Assembly: GCA_001821155.1 (NCBI GenBank)
Contig: MHSB01000046.1
Location: 1 to 5,545, forward strand
Direction of reading: 5' to 3'
Source of the DNA: Candidatus Taylorbacteria bacterium RIFCSPLOWO2_01_FULL_50_130
Lineage (GTDB): Bacteria > Patescibacteriota > Minisyncoccia > Phycocordibacterales > UBA10002
DNA length: 5,545 nt
Positions 1-4,872 of this stretch are shown here, in pieces; positions within the stretch are counted from its first letter, which is position 1, and every line of letters begins with the position of its first letter. Under the pieces are notes generated by a model. That model was given only the letters and a program-made list of their open reading frames with translations. It was not told where the DNA came from and did no database searches. The position numbers and the translations under genes were made by a program.

Positions 1-65
1 CAGGCCTCCGAGAAGGCAATCTAATGAAGTTCTTGTCTAGCCGACTGCTTGTGACTTTTGGCTAA
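1..65 (+). other. Possible 3' end of an upstream gene (reading frame undecided)
   Basis: A strong terminator follows at 71-102, so transcription from the left most likely ends here and the first bases may be the tail of a gene. Two frames are plausible. One ends in TAA at 22-24 after seven codons (QASEKAI). The other ends in TAA at 63-65 after twenty codons and stops only five bases before the terminator stem. Neither tail is long enough to recognise a family, so I assign no product. Confidence 0.2.
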
Positions 66-70
66 CAGCA

Positions 71-102
71 AACCCCCTCCGACTACGGTCGGAGGGGGTT
101 TT
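71..102 (+). terminator. Rho-independent terminator
   Basis: A perfect 13-bp stem is formed by AACCCCCTCCGAC (71-83) and GTCGGAGGGGGTT (88-100), with a 4-base TACG loop and TTTT at 99-102. The GC-rich stem ending in a T run is the classic intrinsic terminator layout for + strand transcripts from upstream. On the minus strand only a short T run (TTT) would follow, so use in that direction is less likely. The T tract is short even on the + strand. Confidence 0.75.
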
Positions 103-134
103 GCGTTGCCCACAAAAGAGGGAGAGGAATTTAT

Positions 135-208
135 CCCCCTTAATAAAGGGGGCGGACGCATTCCGATGCGCCGGGGGGTTGTATCTTCCTTCGCGGGGAA
201 TGACAGAA
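135..208. repeat. Dispersed hairpin repeat, inverted copy
   Basis: CCCCCTT (135-141) pairs with AAGGGGG (146-152) around a 4-base loop. A second hairpin follows: CGCAT (157-161) pairs with ATGCG (166-170) around TCCG. Next comes GGGGGGTTGT (173-182). Read on the minus strand the order is ACAACCCCCC, spacer, CCCCCTT hairpin, which is the order of the copies at 990-1077. The minus strand of 196-208 reads TTCTGTCATTCCC, also present at 4729-4741 in the mobile element. This looks like a non-coding REP-like repeat. Copy number in the genome cannot be judged from here. Confidence 0.5.
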
Positions 209-215
209 GATTGGA

Positions 216-257
216 TATACCCCCGCAAGTTTGCCGCAAATTTAGTGTGGGGGTATA
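216..257. promoter_or_regulatory. Dyad overlapping the promoter of the TPR gene (possible operator)
   Basis: TATACCCCC (216-224) and GGGGGTATA (249-257) are perfect inverted 9-mers. Allowing one mismatch, the arms extend to 12 bases (216-227 and 246-257). The right arm overlaps the -10 hexamer and the arms bracket the -35. Because most of the dyad lies upstream of the expected transcription start, a DNA-binding operator is more likely than an RNA hairpin. No regulator is visible in the window. Confidence 0.35.
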
Positions 258-259
258 CT
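231..259 (+). promoter_or_regulatory. Sigma70-type promoter of the TPR gene
   Basis: TTGCCG (231-236) and TATACT (254-259) are separated by 17 bases, the optimal spacing. They match the TTGACA/TATAAT consensus at 4 and 5 positions. The predicted transcription start is about 266-268, only a few bases before the ATG at 270. The mRNA would be leaderless or nearly so, which agrees with the missing Shine-Dalgarno sequence. Confidence 0.6.
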
Positions 260-269
260 ACAGCCCGTT

Positions 270-989
270 ATGGTGGCAAAAAGAATTGCTTTCATTATAG
301 GCGGAGTAGCGCTTGCGGGGGCACTCCTTTGGAGTATCCGCACCGGCCCTCTATGGGTTAGGGAGTCTGGTACTCCTATGCCACCATCCTCGCCAGCGTC
401 CGATACGTCGGCAACTAGCAGCGGGGAAGCAAAAGTGGTTGTTTCGCCGGGGATTGATATAGACTACGAGTATGCCACCCAAACCCCCGCAATGCCAGAG
501 AGAGAGACAACGCTGTCCGCTTCCGCCCCATCGCTTAACCGGACGATTGTCATTCCGGCAAGTTTTTCTCCCGCGGACGCTTCCTTAATCAAGGAGTCCA
601 TAGCAAAACTGGTTGAATCCATCAAAAAAAGCCCAGAAAATGGTGCTCTGTGGGCAGAATTTGGCCTTAAACGGAAGGGAATTGAGGATTATGAAGGGGC
701 AAAAGAGGCCTATGAATATGCCTTAAAGCTCATGCCAAATAATGCCATGGTGGCCGACAGCCTCGGCGTTATTCATGGAGATTATCTCAAGGACTATACT
801 AAAGCCGTACGCTATTTCCGCTTGGCAATTGACATAGACCCTTCGGCCAATTATCGGTATATGCGTCTTTTTGAACTGTATCGGTACGCGCTAAAGGACA
901 ACGGCAAAGCGAAAGCAATTTTAGAGGAAGGGTTACGGGCAATTCCCAATGAACCAAGCTTTCAAGCGCTCCTGGAGACGGTGAAGTAA
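270..989 (+). CDS. Membrane-anchored TPR-repeat protein
   Basis: A 239-residue protein. Residues 5-22 form a hydrophobic helix after a short basic start (MVAKR), consistent with a signal anchor and an outside-facing remainder. Residues 31-95 are a Ser/Pro/Thr/Ala-rich linker. Residues 105-122 form a helix leading into three TPR-like helix-turn-helix repeats at about 124-157, 158-193 and 194-227. These show typical spacing of A/G/Y positions and P at repeat ends (LMPNN, DIDPSA, AIPNE). TPRs bind peptides or partner proteins, and the partner here is unknown. The start is the ATG directly below a good promoter, with no Shine-Dalgarno site; GTG at 273 is the alternative. The gene has its own promoter and a terminator-like hairpin at 1110-1137, so it is probably monocistronic. 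The TPR call is strong; any specific pathway role would be a guess. Confidence 0.85.
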   Translation: MVAKRIAFIIGGVALAGALLWSIRTGPLWVRESGTPMPPSSPASDTSATSSGEAKVVVSPGIDIDYEYATQTPAMPERETTLSASAPSLNRTIVIPASFSPADASLIKESIAKLVESIKKSPENGALWAEFGLKRKGIEDYEGAKEAYEYALKLMPNNAMVADSLGVIHGDYLKDYTKAVRYFRLAIDIDPSANYRYMRLFELYRYALKDNGKAKAILEEGLRAIPNEPSFQALLETVK

Positions 990-1137
990 GACAACCCCCG
1001 CCTCGCAGACTCGGCACCCCCTTTGTTAAGGGGGAGACAACCCCCGCCGTATCAGAATCTCCCTTAAAAAAGGGAGTACCGCCGTCTTCGGCGGGGAGGG
1101 TTGTTCCGGCACCCCCTTTTGTAAGGGGGAGTTTTTG
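990..1137. repeat. Cluster of three related hairpin repeats
   Basis: The block GACAACCCCCGCC occurs at 990-1002 context (ACAACCCCCGCC from 991) and again at 1036-1048. Each is followed by a hairpin with a 7-bp stem and a 4-base loop: 1017-1023/1028-1034 and 1059-1065/1070-1076. A third hairpin of the same design is at 1112-1118/1123-1129. Between them CCGCCG (1079-1084) pairs with CGGCGG (1089-1094). The stretch 1037-1049 also pairs imperfectly with 1089-1104, so 1037-1104 could fold as one larger inverted element around the second hairpin. The copy at 135-182 is the same unit in the opposite orientation. I see no coding sequence here. Confidence 0.6.
1110..1137 (+). terminator. Likely intrinsic terminator of the TPR gene
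   Basis: CCCCCTT (1112-1118) pairs with AAGGGGG (1123-1129) across a TTGT loop, followed by AG and TTTTT (1132-1136). It is the only member of the hairpin cluster with a T run after the stem. It lies about 120 bases after the TPR stop codon, so the repeat may have been co-opted as the gene's terminator. Confidence 0.55.
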
Positions 1138-1192
1138 TCTCGTTGCCGCAATACCTGTGGATAAGTCGGTATTATTGCGTAATCATGAGGAG

Positions 1193-1341
1193 TATAATAA
1201 ACAGGCATTGCTCCGCTTTTTCTCCGTCAGAAGAATAAAGCGCGCTCTATTCTTTCTTGTTGGTAAGAGCAAAAAGAGAAAGTTTTATCAAAATAAGTGT
1301 AAGAATGTATGCAACGATTTTTAAGCAATGGGAAAGGCGAC
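1193..1341 (+). promoter_or_regulatory. Candidate -10 and leader upstream of the repeat surface protein
   Basis: A consensus TATAAT lies at 1193-1198, but no good -35 sits at 16-18 bases upstream, so the promoter call is weak. If used, it would give a leader of about 135 bases before the start at 1342. That leader is A/T-rich, with GCTCT (1244-1248) and AGAGC (1266-1270) as a weak inverted pair, and no known riboswitch was recognised. A later start within 1257-1300 is also possible, but I found no clean -35/-10 pair there. Confidence 0.3.
1333..1337 (+). promoter_or_regulatory. Weak Shine-Dalgarno AAAGG
   Basis: AAAGG lies 4 bases before ATG 1342 and 7 bases before ATG 1345. It is the only recognisable ribosome binding site in the window. 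It favours these starts over the in-frame ATG at 1309, which has no such site. Confidence 0.4.
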
Positions 1342-3066
1342 ATGATGCGCTCTGTCGCTCTTTCGCTTATTTTCTCGACTCTTTTTATCGGTATTTCAGT
1401 CGGGGCCGCAACCACGATAAGCACCAGTATAACTACCGATGGCACGCTCTCCGTTACGGGCGCCTCAACGCTTACTGGTTTGACCACGATGGTTTATGCC
1501 TCGTCAACGGGGCAGTCGCTCACGGGCAACTTAACGGTCGGTGGCAGGGCAACGACTACCGGTTCGAGCGGAAATATTGAAACTGCAGGAACACTTACGG
1601 CTGTGGGAGCAAGTACGTTGAATGGGGCTGTAACTCTAGGAGACGCCGCCGGAGACGCCATCATCGTTACCGGCAACGCCTCCACCACCAATTCGTTTGA
1701 GGTGGGGAATGACCTGTATGTAAACGGCTATGCGACCACGACTGGTTCAAATGGGGACTTTGCGACACGGGGCACGCTGACCATTACCGGCGCTTCAGTA
1801 TTAAACGGCGCAGTAACCCTCGGGGACGCCGCCGGAGACGCCATCATCGTTACCGGCAACGCCTCCACCACGAATTCATTTGAGGTCGGCAACGATTTGT
1901 ATGTCAATGGTATGTCAACGACCACCGGTTCAAGCGGTAATGTTGAACTCCGCGGCGGTCTCACGGTCGGTAATGCAACCGCCAACAGCCTCGCCGGTAC
2001 CATCCTGTTTTCGGCGCAGACATCCGACCCGACAGGCGTAACGCAGGGAACGGTGTATTACAACTCCACAAGCAAAGTTCTGCGGCTTTTTGACGGAACC
2101 GATTGGTTTACCACCGGTACGACTTCAAGCGGTCTTCTCTTGAGCACCAACCGCATTCAACTTGATAATTTGGCGCTCCGGCATCTTGCGCTCGGTACGA
2201 CGACGCAGCAAGGTATAGGCAAATCGTTGGTTACGCTTGAAGCAACAACAACTGCATCTATTCCGCTCTCAATAGTCGGATTCTCGGGTCAAACCGGCCA
2301 TCTTCTTGATGTTCTGAATGGAACAAACGTTGCCGGCCCGAAGCTCCTCTTTATAGATTCTTCGGGTGGACTTTTTGGTTCGAGTACGGCGGCATTTGGT
2401 AGTACGCTAACCGTTGGCGGCATACTCACCGCGACGACCAGCGCCTATTTGGCAACCACCGCTGGCACAGTTGGTGTAGGAACGACGACTCCTGGAGCAA
2501 CATTCTCGGTACAGGGCAATGGCCTTGTCTCGGGTACACTCTCTACCGCCGCTTTCATCGCGACCTCTTCAACCGTTACTCTCTCTGGGTTGGGCATTGA
2601 TTTGCTTACCTCCATTGATTCTTCAGGAAACCTTATCTCAACTTCTACCCCGACTGCCGCGCGCTATCTGGCCACCTCAAGTATTGCTTCGTTCTTTCCC
2701 TATGCTTCATCTACCTCGTTCAGCACATCAGTTGCCAGCACGACCAATCTTACGCTTGGAGCCGGTTCCACGCTTGCCGGAATGATTTTCGGGACATGCG
2801 ATATTGCCCAAACCTCCATTACCGCGAGCACTACGGCATTTCGTAATTGCGCTGCTGCGACCGGAATCACAACCGCATACAAGGTCTTTGTGCAGGCAAC
2901 CAGTTCGCTAGCGACTGGTGTTACCGTTCCTGTTGGCGCTGGCGCAGGTTTTGTGATTGTATCTGCCTCAAGTACTGCCGTAAATACTATTTCAGTGGAA
3001 ATCTCGAACCTTACCGGTGGCAACAATACGCCCTCCGGCACTCTTAACTTCTGGGCCGTTCGATAA
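1342..3066 (+). CDS. Secreted Ser/Thr-rich repeat surface protein (CPR fibre/adhesin-like)
   Basis: 574 residues from the ATG at 1342; ATG 1345 is equally good. An upstream ATG at 1309 would add 11 polar residues before the signal peptide and is less likely. Residues 3-22 form a signal peptide with a VGA-like cleavage site. Residues 34-204 are tandem repeats: a degenerate 49-residue unit, then two 61-residue units (83-143 and 144-204) with about 84% identity. Residues 238-255 contain a GTVYYN...DWF pattern of the type seen in phage tail-fibre-like proteins. Residues 376-392 have a VGVGTTTPGATFSVQG motif, also common in fibre-like head regions. Residues about 475-574 form a C-terminal domain with Cys486 and Cys503, a possible disulfide, ending in LNFWAVR. 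From memory, similar C-termini recur in Parcubacteria surface proteins. I see no LPXTG motif or C-terminal membrane helix. The composition is dominated by T, S, G and A, as expected for a beta-rich extracellular fibre. A role in attachment is inference. Confidence 0.75.
   Translation: MMRSVALSLIFSTLFIGISVGAATTISTSITTDGTLSVTGASTLTGLTTMVYASSTGQSLTGNLTVGGRATTTGSSGNIETAGTLTAVGASTLNGAVTLGDAAGDAIIVTGNASTTNSFEVGNDLYVNGYATTTGSNGDFATRGTLTITGASVLNGAVTLGDAAGDAIIVTGNASTTNSFEVGNDLYVNGMSTTTGSSGNVELRGGLTVGNATANSLAGTILFSAQTSDPTGVTQGTVYYNSTSKVLRLFDGTDWFTTGTTSSGLLLSTNRIQLDNLALRHLALGTTTQQGIGKSLVTLEATTTASIPLSIVGFSGQTGHLLDVLNGTNVAGPKLLFIDSSGGLFGSSTAAFGSTLTVGGILTATTSAYLATTAGTVGVGTTTPGATFSVQGNGLVSGTLSTAAFIATSSTVTLSGLGIDLLTSIDSSGNLISTSTPTAARYLATSSIASFFPYASSTSFSTSVASTTNLTLGAGSTLAGMIFGTCDIAQTSITASTTAFRNCAAATGITTAYKVFVQATSSLATGVTVPVGAGAGFVIVSASSTAVNTISVEISNLTGGNNTPSGTLNFWAVR
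1441..1953 (+). repeat. Tandem intragenic repeats, 183-bp period
   Basis: Three in-frame units lie within the surface protein gene: 1441-1587 (147 bp, lacking the middle), 1588-1770 and 1771-1953 (183 bp each, 61 codons). The segments 1642-1688 and 1825-1871 are identical over 47 bases including third codon positions. The rest of the two units differs at many synonymous sites, so similarity is concentrated in one block. Confidence 0.85.
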
Positions 3067-3067
3067 G

Positions 3068-3104
3068 CATGAGATGAGTAATGGCTTATTATTACTAGCT
3101 CATG
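3068..3104 (+). promoter_or_regulatory. Interrupted dyad covering the start of the peptidoglycan-binding gene
   Basis: CATGAG (3068-3073) pairs with CTCATG (3099-3104) and AGTAAT (3077-3082) pairs with ATTACT (3091-3096), around the 8-base loop GGCTTATT. The 3' arm includes the ATG at 3102. In a read-through transcript from the surface protein gene the hairpin would bury this start codon. As DNA, the palindrome overlaps the candidate -10 and could be an operator. There is no T tract, so it is not an ordinary terminator. Confidence 0.4.
3087..3095 (+). promoter_or_regulatory. Candidate -10 for the peptidoglycan-binding gene
   Basis: TATTAT (3087-3092) or the overlapping TATTAC (3090-3095) is placed so that transcription would start at or just before the ATG at 3102, giving a leaderless mRNA. 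No convincing -35 is present. Co-transcription with the surface protein gene 35 bases upstream is the alternative. Confidence 0.35.
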
Positions 3105-4361
3105 CCGACGAACACTATGAAATTAAAGTTTCTCTTTACAGTCGTACTGGTGCTCCTCGTTGGTGTCTTTCCCGCCGTAAGCAATGCCGCGTATAACGAT
3201 GTGACGCTTGGCTCCACCGATACGCTTATCACGGTCGGGGGAATCACCCTCACGGTTGCCGCTCCAAGCGCGGTCCTTGAGTCAATTTCAGTTGGAAGCG
3301 ACAACTTTACGGTGCTCATGCCTGGGAACTCGTTTCTTCGAGTTACATCAACCAGCCGGCGTACGCTTTCAACAAGCGGGTCGGTTTCCGTAACCACGAC
3401 CAGCAGTTGCACCGATTCGCTCGTTACGTACACCTTTGACAGTCCGGCGTACCTCGCATCTCAAACACTTACCATCTCGGTTGATGCCGGCACTTGCACC
3501 ACCGGCGGCACAGTGGGCGGCGGCGGAGGTGGTGGAGGAGGAGGCGGTGGCGGGGGTGGAGGAGGGGGAAGCGCGTATGTCTATGTGCCACCGACACCAA
3601 CGACCCCGGCTCCTGCGACTACTCCTGCTCCGGCGGCAACAACTGCAGTAACGAGAACTCCGGCCGCAAGCGCCATTGCCGGCACAATTGACCGCGCCCT
3701 CTCAAAAGGAATGACCAACCCGGGCATAAAAATCTTGCAGCAAATTCTTAACAGCGACCCCGATACTAGAATTGCCGCAACCGGGTTCGGCTCGCCGGGG
3801 AGCGAAACCGATTTCTTCGGAGCCGCCACGCTCAAAGCGGTTCAGAAGTTCCAGGTGAAGTACGGCATTGCAAAGCCGGGAGACAGCGGATATGGGAATG
3901 TCGGCCCGCTCACGCGAAAGATTCTCAATTCTCTTGTCGGTAAAGCCGCAGCTCCAAGCGCATCTTCGCCAGCCGCCCCTCCGTCTCCTGCCGGAGTTCC
4001 AGGCTCCGCCGCTCTCGGCACAATTTCGTCACGTTCCTTGAGAAAAGGCGTCACCAATGCTGAAGTGAAGATACTGCAAAAAATTCTTAACGGCGACGTT
4101 GATACAACGGTTGCCGCGACCGGCAGTGGGTCGCCCGGAAATGAAACCATGTTCTTTGGTCCTGCAACGCTCAAGGCAATACAGAGGTTCCAAGTAAAGC
4201 ACGGCATCGCCAAGCCTGGTGACGAGGGATATGGCACCGTCGGCCCGAAGACGCGGGCGAAACTCAATGAAGTGGGAGGCAAAATCGGTAATCCGGACCA
4301 GCAAATTGAGGATGCTCTGATGCAAATACAAACGCTTCAACAGCAGTTGAATACGCAGTAA
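3102..4361 (+). CDS. Secreted protein with two peptidoglycan-binding (PG_binding_1) domains
   Basis: 419 residues. A signal peptide spans residues 6-30 (basic MKLK, hydrophobic core, then VSNAA). Residues 31-135 form a Ser/Thr/Val-rich beta domain with Cys103 and Cys132, a possible disulfide; I do not recognise its family. Gly139-Gly156 is a run of 18 glycines, followed by a YVYVPP and Pro/Thr/Ala linker to about 190. Two PG_binding_1-type domains follow at about 200-280 and 313-393, roughly 70% identical, each with the KILQ.ILN, FFG.ATL.A...FQVK and VGP.TR signatures. An Ala/Pro linker (281-305) joins them. Residues 399-419 are a short Gln-rich coiled-coil segment. The family binds cell-wall peptidoglycan, often as a targeting module; no catalytic domain is visible. 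The probable role is to tether the N-terminal domain to the wall. ATG 3117 is an attractive alternative start that opens directly on the signal peptide. No Shine-Dalgarno is present at either start. Confidence 0.85.
   Translation: MPTNTMKLKFLFTVVLVLLVGVFPAVSNAAYNDVTLGSTDTLITVGGITLTVAAPSAVLESISVGSDNFTVLMPGNSFLRVTSTSRRTLSTSGSVSVTTTSSCTDSLVTYTFDSPAYLASQTLTISVDAGTCTTGGTVGGGGGGGGGGGGGGGGGGSAYVYVPPTPTTPAPATTPAPAATTAVTRTPAASAIAGTIDRALSKGMTNPGIKILQQILNSDPDTRIAATGFGSPGSETDFFGAATLKAVQKFQVKYGIAKPGDSGYGNVGPLTRKILNSLVGKAAAPSASSPAAPPSPAGVPGSAALGTISSRSLRKGVTNAEVKILQKILNGDVDTTVAATGSGSPGNETMFFGPATLKAIQRFQVKHGIAKPGDEGYGTVGPKTRAKLNEVGGKIGNPDQQIEDALMQIQTLQQQLNTQ
3702..4280 (+). repeat. Intragenic duplication of the peptidoglycan-binding domain
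   Basis: The two domain-coding segments are offset by 339 bp (113 codons, domain plus linker). About 56 of 81 aligned residues are identical, and cores such as GIAKPGD and ATLKA are fully conserved. This points to duplication inside the gene rather than independent acquisition. Confidence 0.75.
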
Positions 4362-4533
4362 TTGAAGAAAGGCTTGTAACTGGGACAGGTAACGGTAACT
4401 GGAACAACAATCCAAGTGTCGTTGCCTGTTTTCCGTTGCTTCTCTCTTGTCTCGGTTCTAGTAACACGTTATGCGTTCCAGTCAATTTCCAGTCACTTGT
4501 TACCAGTTCCAGTTGTCCTGTACACTATTAATC
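4362..4533. repeat. Intergenic degenerate GTAACTGG-type inverted array
   Basis: No gene is seen in this 172-bp gap. Its left part has GTAACTGGGAC (4376-4386) and GTAACTGGAAC (4395-4405), 19 bases apart. Its right part has complementary copies: GTTCCAGTCA (4475-4484), TTCCAGTCA (4487-4495) and GTTACCAGTTCCAGTT (4499-4514). ACAGGTAAC (4385-4393) can also pair with GTTGCCTGT (4421-4429), with one G-U, just before a short T run; this is at best a weak terminator for the preceding gene. Confidence 0.45.
4497..4526 (+). promoter_or_regulatory. Candidate promoter of the small membrane protein gene
   Basis: TTGTTA (4497-4502) and TACACT (4521-4526) are 18 bases apart, and TG directly precedes the -10. 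The predicted start falls at about 4533-4534, on the ATG, which again implies a leaderless mRNA. The -35 lies inside the GTTACCAG repeat. Confidence 0.4.
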
Positions 4534-4692
4534 ATGCGCAAGCTTTTGGATAGAGCGTTTTGGAGATTTGCTTCGGGCTTTGTGCTTATTCTCCTTATCA
4601 GTTTTTCCCTACTCACCATTCTGGGGACATGGCGCCAAGCCAGAGAGAATTACTCCCAGCTTATCGGGGTCTTCCAAAAGGTAGCTATTTAG
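4534..4692 (+). CDS. Small single-pass membrane protein, apparently truncated by the mobile element
   Basis: 52 residues. The N-terminus is basic (MRKLLDRAFWR), residues 13-31 form one hydrophobic helix, and a hydrophilic tail (TWRQARENYSQ) follows. I do not recognise the family. The stop codon TAG is the first three bases of the terminal inverted repeat of the element at 4690-4867. Removing the element and one copy of CTATT fuses the last codon (ATT, 4687-4689) in frame to 4873-4932. This gives a 72-residue protein ending at TAA 4933-4935. The gene is therefore probably a disrupted version of a longer one, and the 52-residue product may or may not still work. An in-frame ATG at 4471 would add 21 residues encoded by the GTTCCAG repeats and is unlikely, as the -10 element favours 4534. 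Confidence 0.6.
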   Translation: MRKLLDRAFWRFASGFVLILLISFSLLTILGTWRQARENYSQLIGVFQKVAI

Positions 4693-4867
4693 GACTTACG
4701 CGTTTGACGAATTATAGCTATGTTCCCATTCTGTCATTCCCGCCCCCGATGAGGTCGAGGGCAGACTACGGCGGGAATCCAGGCCTTGAAATGCTACATC
4801 TTCATTCCCATTCCCCGCCTCCGCGGGGACAAGCTTCACGGAAATGACATCAAACGCGTAAGTCCTA
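4690..4867. mobile_element. 178-bp MITE-like non-autonomous element
   Basis: The ends are perfect 18-bp inverted repeats: TAGGACTTACGCGTTTGA at 4690-4707 and its exact complement at 4850-4867. CTATT directly abuts both ends (4685-4689 and 4868-4872), as expected for a 5-bp target duplication made on insertion. The interior has no transposase or credible gene, so mobilisation would need a transposase encoded elsewhere. Ends starting TAGGACTTACGC recall insertion-sequence termini I have seen in cyanobacterial genomes; this is unverified memory and I do not assign an IS family. Confidence 0.8.
4732..4849. repeat. REP-like inverted modules inside the mobile element
   Basis: TGTCATTCCCG (4732-4742) and CGGAAATGACA (4839-4849) are inverted copies with one mismatch, nested within the terminal repeats. 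Inside them are CATTCCCGCC...GGCGGGAAT (about 4735-4778) and a CCCCGC...GCGGGG hairpin (about 4814-4828). The TGTCATTCCCGC...GCGGGAATCCAG pattern resembles dispersed REP-like sequences of many bacterial genomes. The element may be a MITE that has captured such a repeat. Confidence 0.5.
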
Positions 4868-4872
4868 CTATT

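Noticed and set aside
1..30. 3' end of a tRNA gene
   Set aside because: Too little sequence is present to test a T-arm and acceptor stem, and no recognisable GGTTC...CCA pattern is visible.
990..1137. CRISPR array
   Set aside because: The repeats are self-complementary hairpins with unequal spacing and similar intervening sequence, not identical direct repeats with unique spacers.
1309..1341. Start of the surface protein at ATG 1309
   Set aside because: It would place polar residues MQRFLSNGKGD before a normal signal peptide. AAAGG just before 1342/1345 supports the later start.
1728..2003. Open frames on the minus strand across the surface protein repeats (also 1494-1691)
   Set aside because: They mirror the Thr/Ser/Gly-rich + strand repeats, produce repetitive Val/Pro/Ala peptides, and have no promoter or ribosome site.
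3842..4282. Open frame of 146 codons on the minus strand
   Set aside because: It is antisense to the two peptidoglycan-binding domains, whose + strand frame shows clear family signatures. The duplication of the domain also duplicates the open antisense frame.
4471..4533. Start of the small membrane protein at ATG 4471
   Set aside because: The added residues are encoded by the GTTCCAG repeat array, and the candidate -10 at 4521-4526 would lie inside the gene.
4704..4732. Outward promoter in the mobile element (TTGACG at 4704-4709)
   Set aside because: The -35 match is good, but at 16-18 bases downstream there is only CATTCT or worse, so a functional promoter is not supported.
4560..4847. Open frame of 95 codons running through the mobile element
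   Set aside because: It is out of frame with the hydrophobic-helix gene and continues through palindromic repeat sequence. The peptide has no recognisable features.
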